Positions 57,269 to 64,000 of a DNA stretch of 64,000 nucleotides are shown here, piece by piece. The position numbers and the translations under genes were made by a program. The first letter of the stretch is position 1, and the number at the start of each line of letters is the position of its first letter. Source of the stretch: Jaltomata sinuosa (lineage: Eukaryota > Streptophyta > Magnoliopsida > Solanales > Solanaceae); assembly GCA_003996215.1 (NCBI GenBank), contig QJPP01005275.1, positions 1 through 64,000 on the forward strand, read 5' to 3'. The notes under the pieces are model-generated. The model saw only the letters and a list, made by a program, of their open reading frames with translations. It was not told where the DNA came from and did no database searches.

Positions 57269-58107
57269 TCATCAATAATCCGTAAGTTCACCTAACAATT
57301 CATTCCAATATTTTCCACTTATACCCAAAGTTTAATCAAATTCCTTAATCATAGTTTGGAGTGAATTCCTATTTTTTAACTTATAAAATTCAATAATAAA
57401 TCATCCAATCAGTAGAAATTCTCAAAAAAATCCCTTCTTATTCATCTTTTTCCCCTTAAAGAACCCTAATATAATTATCAAAATTTATTCCAAAAACTAA
57501 TGCAAAATTCCAATTCGAAAGGTGCTTACTACCTTATATTTCATCCCAACTTCATATCCCATAATTAAATTCGAGTGTAAGGTAGAGAAATTACCTATTT
57601 TAAATCAAACTCCAACTTGAGTTCTTGGTGAATCCTTGAAATTCTTGAATGATGACTAGTTATTCTCGAAAGTTAGTACCACCGTATGCTTCTAATTCAT
57701 GAGATTAACAAAAGTTGTGACCCGATTCCTTGTTTATTCAGAAGGAAGGCAGCAAGAGCACTTCGTGCTTTTGTGGAGAATTTCAAGCGCAAATGGTCCC
57801 TAGTAACTTCTAAAGAAAAGTCAAAAGGGTAAAGTGACCCACTTACTAAATATAGTAATAAAATAAAAGAAAAAGGTCACTTAGCTCTTTTCCCACTAGC
57901 AACAAAATGGCATATCATTATTAACATATATATACATACTATAGTAGTGCTACATAGTAGCAAAAATGTGCACCTTACTTTATAATTCTCATGAGCCATC
58001 CTTTTTTGCACATTTTCCTTAAAATATGCCCACGTAACTCTTTATAGATTACGCGTTAAGCTCGTTTAAAGTGTTAACTTGTATTCAGAATTTCTCGAGG
58101 CCCTACA
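55665..58107 (-). repeat. 3' LTR of element Y (2.44 kb)
   Basis: The plus strand starts TGTCACGCCCC and ends GAGGCCCTACA. It contains an AC/AT microsatellite at about 57234-57270 that differs in length and composition from the other LTR (AT only, about 61120-61145). No gene is seen. Confidence 0.9.
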
Positions 58108-58108
58108 A

Positions 58109-58120
58109 TCTCCCCCACTT
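58109..58120 (-). promoter_or_regulatory. Polypurine tract of element Y
   Basis: The minus strand reads AAGTGGGGGAGA, 1-2 bp from the LTR start TGTAGGG. It is the plus-strand primer site for cDNA synthesis. Confidence 0.88.
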
Positions 58121-58536
58121 AGGATCATTCATCCTCGAATGATGCTTATAGCTTACTTTAGGTTTCATATTTATCCGTGATACTTGTGAGGTTACCAAAT
58201 CACTTTCTACTTCACCTTTTTCATCGTAGGGCCTTAAAATTTGACTAACTCTCAAAATTTCCAGAAATTTCGGCAGAGTTTCCTTTATAAATAGGCCTAT
58301 GGGGAACCTGTCAGCAAGCTAGAATACATACAACTACGCTTCACAGAGCGTCACAATAGATACAATGCTCAATAGATACTACACGAGGCTTCGTTTGGCC
58401 TTATACTCAAATAGTTATAATCATTTGAATAACTTACCTTATACTCTGCATCTGGAAGCTGCATCCACGCAAGAGCACCTATATGTATCATGAGAGAATC
58501 AGATAACAACGAAACGAATACAATAGAGACTATCAA
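58121..58536 (-). other. 3' non-coding region of element Y
   Basis: No open frame of note. The minus strand contains CATTCGAGGATGAATGATCC next to the purine tract, related to motifs at 937-950, 22620-22632 and 48134-48155. Confidence 0.5.
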
Positions 58537-59557
58537 TCATATGAAAGAAATAAGTAGCTTAAGGACCTTCCAATGGTTCTTGGAACAAGTATGGATATTA
58601 GTTTTCATATCAGTTTTTGCCTCCCACGTAGCTTCTTCTATACTCTGATTTCTCCAAAGTACTTTGACCAAAGCTATATCCTTAGTTCTTAACTTCCTAA
58701 TTTGTCGGTCCAATATAGCCACAAGAACTTCCTCATATGTTAAGTCTCCTGCAAGCTCGATATCCTCTTTAGGGATGACATGAGAAGGTTCTCCTAAACA
58801 TTTGCGCAACATAGACACATGGAAGACTGAATGCACTGCAGCTAGCTCTGGAGGTAATTCTACCTCATAAGCTACCTGGCAAATTCTGCGTATAACTCTA
58901 TAAGGTCTAATATACCTGAGACTTAGCTTACCTTTCTTTTCGAATCGCATAATGCCTTTCATAGGCGACACATTCACAAATACCAAATCATCAACCTGAA
59001 ACTCCAAATCCCTACGCCGCACATCTGTATATGATTTTTGTCGACTCTGAGCAGTGTTCAACCGCTCTTGTATCAACTTGACCTTCTCAACGGCTTGATG
59101 GACTAGATCTGGACCTAGTATATGTGTCTCACCTACTTCGAACCAACCAATAGGCGATCTATATCGTCTCTCATACAAAGCTTCAAATGGAGCCATACCA
59201 ATGCTGGAGTGATAGCTGTTATTATAGGCGAACTCTATTAGGGGCAAATGATCATCCCAGTTACCTTTAAAGTCTAGCACACATGCTCTCAACATATCCT
59301 CGAGCGTCTGAATGGTGTGCTCGGCTTGACCATCGATCTGTGGATGACAGTGCTAAGATTTACCTGTGTGGCTAAGCCTTTTTGGAACGATCTCCAAAAA
59401 TGAGTTGTAAATTGGGCACCTCTTTCTGAAATAATGGAAACTGGGGTCCCATGTAGGCGAGCAATCTCCTTTATATAAAGCTTAGCATAATCTTCAGTTG
59501 TGCTGGTGGACTTAACAGGAAAGAAATGAGCTGATTTTGTCAGCCGATCAACTATTA
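58537..59557 (-). pseudogene. Integrase C-terminal part with chromodomain, element Y
   Basis: The coding trace starts at the deletion joint with WVIVDRLTKSAHFFPV. The second catalytic Asp position reads SERGAQFT, so Asp is replaced by Glu. A frameshift near 59340-59300 breaks the region that should carry the catalytic Glu. The frame from 59295 to 58537 holds AYNNSYHSSIGMAPFEALY, the GPY-like region (KLSLRYIRPYRVI) and a chromodomain-like block (VKVLWRNQSIEEATWEAK). The first Asp is deleted. It is related to, but clearly a different family from, elements 1 and 2. Confidence 0.85.
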
Positions 59558-61982
59558 CCCAAAATAGAGGGGCGAACAAGAACTATATGACCACCTGCTT
59601 TATGAGTAATCTATGATGTATACAAAGTTATGAGCAAATAACGAGCGGAAAACTAACATGTGATGCATATATATATGCCATAGAGTCATTTGAACAAAAA
59701 TTATACAATGTGACACTAGATAATGTCTAGAAAGCCTCTAACGAGTAAAAAATGCTATACTACTAATAACTAGTTGGGACAAGCCCCGACGTACCCAACT
59801 AGAGATCTATACACATACTGGCACCAGATGAAGATGAAGCTCACCAAAATATCAGCTGAAGGTAGCAAAAGAACCTAATACGGGTGCCTGCTCCCTTGTG
59901 AACTTGACCTTGTATTTATAAGAAAATACAGTGCCCCGAACATAGGAAAGTCAGTACATATACAACATGTACTGGTATGTAAAGCAGACAGAATAACAAG
60001 TAGACAAATATGGAAGCTCATATGAATCGAATGTCAAAACGAAAGAATTATGAGCATACAAATAATAGATGTACGGTATGAAACTGTAACCTATGCACCA
60101 ACCTTATAAGTTCTTCATATAATGTTCAAAAAAGCATTTATTATAATATAGCCCCTATGGCTTGCCCAGGTGACGTACGTACACTATATTTAATACAAAT
60201 GATCATGTGATGGCCTACCGAAGACGATCCAAGTCACGTATAAAGCATATGTTGCTCAAGTACTTATTGCTATGATTTTATACACATACCTATAATCGTG
60301 GTCTGATGCGAGGTACGCCCTTTGAGGGCTCATTATAAGGGTCTGCCCGCAGGCCACATATGCCATGTATTGACTCAATTAAGGGGAAACTAGTGCATGA
60401 CATTCCGGATGACTCCAAATACAAATAGTGCCACGAGGGCAGGTACACCACAATGTTCGGGCTCACTATAAGGGTCTGGTCTCAATCTTGTGCACATAAT
60501 AGCGTCGCGCGGGTATTTCAAGTAAAACCTATGAATACCCTCCCGTCACTAAATTTTATCAAGTAATGACCTTTAAAGCCTATGCCATATGATTTACGAT
60601 GACAATCGTTCAACTATTCAAGTAAGATCTCTATATGATGCCTAGCTTACCGAATATAATATCACTATCCAAATATAGTTCTTACTAGTCATATCAAATC
60701 GGTTATTGCATAAGCTAGTATAATTATGTTATGGCTATTTATTTCATTTATAATACGTAACACATATATAAGACCACATCGTGTAAATTCTAAGGATTTC
60801 AAATAAAGACACTTACGGTCATGTGAAATATTAAGAAAGTTGACGCGAAGGGAGTAATAGGAGTACGTATAACCTTTAATAATTAAATAAGGGAATGACA
60901 CCTAAAGCAACTAAAAACTTTGTTTTCGTTCTTCATGGAGGCTATTTGATCTTTTGTAGGGGGAACATGTGACGTAGGGTGGTGCCTTACGGTGAAGGAA
61001 GTTTTAGCTTTACATACCTTATATGCTTCCCAAGCTAATAGTAGTACCGCGAGATTCCAACAACTCAACACACCTTGGTGTAGCCTTTACGCAACTAACC
61101 CAATCAACTACATACACAAAACATATATATATATATATATATATTCATCAATAACCCGTAGGTTCACCTAACAATTCATTCCAATATTTTTCACTTATAC
61201 TCAAGGTTTAATTAAATTCCTTAATCATAGTTTGGAGTGAATTCCTATTTTTCAACTTATAAAATTCAATAATAAATCATCCAATTAGTAGGAATTCTCA
61301 AAAATTCCCTTCTTATTCATCTTTTTCCCCTTCAAGAACCCTAATATAATTATCAAAATCCATTCCAAAAACTAATGCAAAATTCCAATTCAAAAGGTGC
61401 TTACAACCTTATATTTCATCCCAACTTCATATCCCATAATTAAATTCGAGTGTAAGGTAGAGAAATTACCTATTTAAAATCAAACTTCAACTTTAGTTCT
61501 TGGTGAATCTTTGAAATTCTTGAACGATGACTAGTTATTCTCGAAAGTTAGTACCACCGTATGCTTCTAATACATGAGATTAACAGAAGTTGTGACCCAA
61601 TTCCTTGCTTATTCAGAAGGGAGGCAGCAAGAGCACTTCATGCTTTTGTGGAGAATTTCAAGCGCAAATGGTCCCCAGTAAGTTCTAAAGAGAAGTCAAA
61701 GGATAAAGTAACCCACTTACTAAATATAGTAATAAAATAAAAGAAAAAGGTCACTTTAACTCTTTTCCCACTAGCAACAAAATGCCATATCATTATTAGC
61801 ATATATATACATACTATAATAGTGCTGCATAGTAGCAAAAATGTGCACCTTACTTTATAATTCTCATGAGCCATCCTTTTTTGCACATTTTCCTTAAAAT
61901 ATGCCCACGTAACTCTTTATAGATTACGCGTTAAGCTCGTTTAAAGTATTAACTTGTATTCAGAATTTCTCGAGGCCCTACA
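59558..61982 (-). repeat. 5' LTR of element Y (2.42 kb, inner end clipped)
   Basis: It is collinear with 55665-58107 except that about the first 9 plus-strand bases (TGTCACGCC) are missing at the deletion joint. It ends GAGGCCCTACA at 61982. Confidence 0.88.
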
Positions 61983-61987
61983 AAATC
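61983..61987 (+). repeat. Target site duplication AAATC, right copy (element Y)
   Basis: Pairs with GAATC at 55660-55664, with one mismatch. Confidence 0.7.
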
Positions 61988-64000
61988 CTCCTGCACAAAA
62001 TCAAAAAAAATTACATATTCAATAATTCATCCCGAACATAAAAAAAAACCATCTAAATAATAAATACAGATCAATTCCTTCTTTATGAGACGTCAAGTTA
62101 TAATCATTTTTTTCGTTTTATTCGTTAGCAAGATCATAAAGGAATGTCGTAAGACCATAAGGGAATTAGCGTTGTCTAATTTCAAAGATCACTTCTTTAC
62201 ATGAATTATAATCCATTTATAAATGTTCAATAAGTAAATGATAAGATATAATGAATTTGATTAGTTTTTATATATGAAACATTATGTCTCTAAATGAGTT
62301 TGACTACTTTTAATATAGGAAACAATCTATCTCTCTCCCTTCTAATTGAAAAAAGATAATGATAGAACAAAATTTGTACCCTTCAAAGAAAAACACAAGT
62401 CACCGGAGTATCAAATTCAGATTCACTAATATATGGAAGCTACAACCTAAAGAGGGTCATTTTAAGGTAATAGCAAATAATGCTCTATCATCAATTTGAA
62501 ACATGTTCAGTTAGTTTCTAAATCTCTCTTTGCCATTTTAGAACAGGGAGAAAATCTTTGGCAAACCTCAACTCTCCAAATCTAATGGTGTACTCACTTA
62601 CAACTTAAAACTTAATTAATACTAATTAACAAAAACACACCTTTCAGTCTCACTTATCCAGAAAGTGTGACACCATATAATTTTGCATTACTAAAAACTT
62701 GTATAATTAATCCTTAAATTACTAATATCTGAATAAATCTAATCAACAATCAAACGACCCTCAATTTATTATATTAGAATCTGCAATTTGTGTGTTACTC
62801 TATTAAAAATAAAATGTGCAATAAAATATGTCATTATAATTTTTTGATAAAAAGTACACAAATATGTTATTTTCAAAGTGAAGAAGACAAGTAACTTTAG
62901 CATATAGATTTTAGATTCAAGAAAACTCATAATAAATAGAGAAAACATACGACTTTTGATAAATTCCAGTTATCTACAAATTAGCATCAATTCTTTAAAA
63001 TTATAAGTGATAAAAAGCAAGTTGTCTCTTCTCCCTCCTGAAATCACCTCATCTCCAAAACTCCTACACTAAGACAACACAGAAATCATTGTCACAGTAT
63101 GTTTTTAAGATTTGAATTTGATAAGCATTTACAAAAACTCACCTTTTGCATCCAAAGCACGGAGACACTTTAGTGAATCTAAGCAAGTTTAAGCGAAGCT
63201 TCTCAACACCCGTTTGGATGCATCTGATGAACATGAACCAACCATGGGTGTTTGTAAGAGAGAAATCTAACTATTTTCTTTTCGCCAATAATACTTTGGA
63301 TCTATCACAGGCAATAGATTTATTTTTGAGATGGTTCTTGTTGTATTATTTCTGAACTCGTTAATGAAAAAGAAGAAATCCTTTAATGCCTCTTAGGCTT
63401 GTTAGGATCCTTCGTAACTTTCTTTGCATTTTTAACTCACACCAGCCTATAAATTCAATCAAATTTTTTTTAACAAAATCTCAAACTACATAATGAGCGC
63501 AAATAAGTCAAACTGCTATTCTCAAAAAGTGTATAACTGATTAGTGGTAATATTTGATACCCAACAGGGATACTTGCTTCACTGCGTTCATAGTTATATC
63601 AAGATAAAAAAAAAATTATAACACAATTGATAAAAAATTTCAAAGATTGTAAGAATCTATAATTTTATAACATTAATTATTGAGTTCTCCCAACATCTTT
63701 CTTTAAAATGCCTAAATAAAAAATAATACAAATACTCAATTTATTAGCATAAATTTAAAAAATACCCCCAAAAAATTGAATCTTGAACAAAACTGTGAAA
63801 AAGAAAATTAATTTGCTCAACTTAAAATGGGAGAAACCCAGAAACTAAATTACCCAAAAAAAAATAATTAGAACCTTCAAAATTCCTAAAAAACAACACA
63901 AACACTCAACCCATTAACAAAAATTATGAAAATAACCCATAAAATTGCATCTTGAACAAACTTTAAAAAAAAAAAACTAACTTGCTAAAGTCAAAATCGA
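61988..64000. other. AT-rich intergenic or intronic sequence
   Basis: No open frame with recognisable content. A short minus-strand segment at about 63210-63145 ends in AAAAG|GTGAGT and could be the 3' end of an exon, but the coding frame there contains a stop and the protein is not recognised. Confidence 0.4.

Larger units (their letters stand above)
55665..61982 (-). mobile_element. Element Y: minus-strand chromovirus deletion derivative (6.3 kb)
   Basis: Two collinear LTRs (55665-58107 and 59558-61982) flank only the 3' part of pol. A purine tract abuts the left (3') LTR. The inner end of the right (5') LTR is joined directly to integrase sequence at about 59557-59561 with CCCA shared. 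The primer site, gag, protease, RT and RNase H are all deleted. The near-match target duplication (GAATC/AAATC) shows the deletion happened after insertion or within one element. Confidence 0.88.

Noticed and set aside
57233..57270. AC/AT microsatellite as a possible regulatory element
   Set aside because: Simple repeat inside a Y LTR; length and composition differ in the other LTR, as expected of slippage.
63146..63355. 69-codon plus-strand ORF near the right end
   Set aside because: No recognisable feature; the opposite strand has an exon-end-like GTGAGT, which makes this frame doubtful.

Overview
The window looks like gene-poor, repeat-dense plant nuclear DNA, most likely from a Solanaceae species. 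Almost everything assignable is retroelement-derived: Ty3/gypsy chromovirus (Tekay/Del-like) LTR retrotransposons, one Ty1/copia fragment, and a large rearranged cluster of endogenous pararetrovirus (EPRV, Caulimoviridae). The EPRVs have the order movement protein, coat protein, protease-RT-RNase H, terminal ORF, an initiator-tRNA-Met primer site, and short TAATG or ATGA overlaps between ORFs. That matches the solendovirus/LycEPRV type known from Solanaceae; this assignment is from memory of the family, not from a search. No rRNA, tRNA, CRISPR or bacterial-style feature was seen. No confidently identifiable single-copy host gene is present.

Layout. 1-4313: 3' end of a Tekay-like element (integrase, chromodomain, 3.3 kb 3' LTR) that lies inside EPRV sequence. 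4314-39086: EPRV locus. Copy A (RT/RNase H, small ORF, terminal ORF) is followed by a threefold tandem array of the viral promoter/leader (6679-8875), then copy A2 (CP, PR, RT, terminal ORF), a further promoter/leader with primer site, copy B, and a rearranged mosaic (an inverted RT scrap, copy C on the plus strand, copies D and E on the minus strand). Copy A2 is split by a minus-strand solo LTR (10709-26540, target duplication CCTTT). The solo LTR is itself split by a complete Tekay-like element (14125-26029, about 11.9 kb). This gives three insertion layers in time order.

39087-41813: filler and a Ty1/copia 3' part with a 204-bp LTR. 42240-44700: degenerate LTR-like sequence. 44780-45739 and 53997-55659: AT-rich DNA with possible minus-strand exons of an unidentified gene, split by element X. 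45740-53991: element X, an 8.25-kb minus-strand LTR element with a perfect 5-bp target duplication (AGAAC) and no gag-pol. It carries an antisense ORF resembling the putative plant transposon protein family and many copies of a CCGCTATAGCGG-type palindrome. 55665-61982: element Y, a minus-strand chromovirus deletion derivative retaining only part of integrase between 2.4-kb LTRs. 61988-64000: AT-rich sequence with no gene I can support.

Functionally, nothing here looks like an intact autonomous gene set. Every EPRV copy and every gag-pol carries stops, frameshifts or lost key residues. The interesting signals are structural: the nested chronology, the promoter/leader array, the recurrent CP/PR stop, a conserved small ORF, and element X, which keeps Tekay-like cis sequences at both ends while carrying an unrelated antisense gene.
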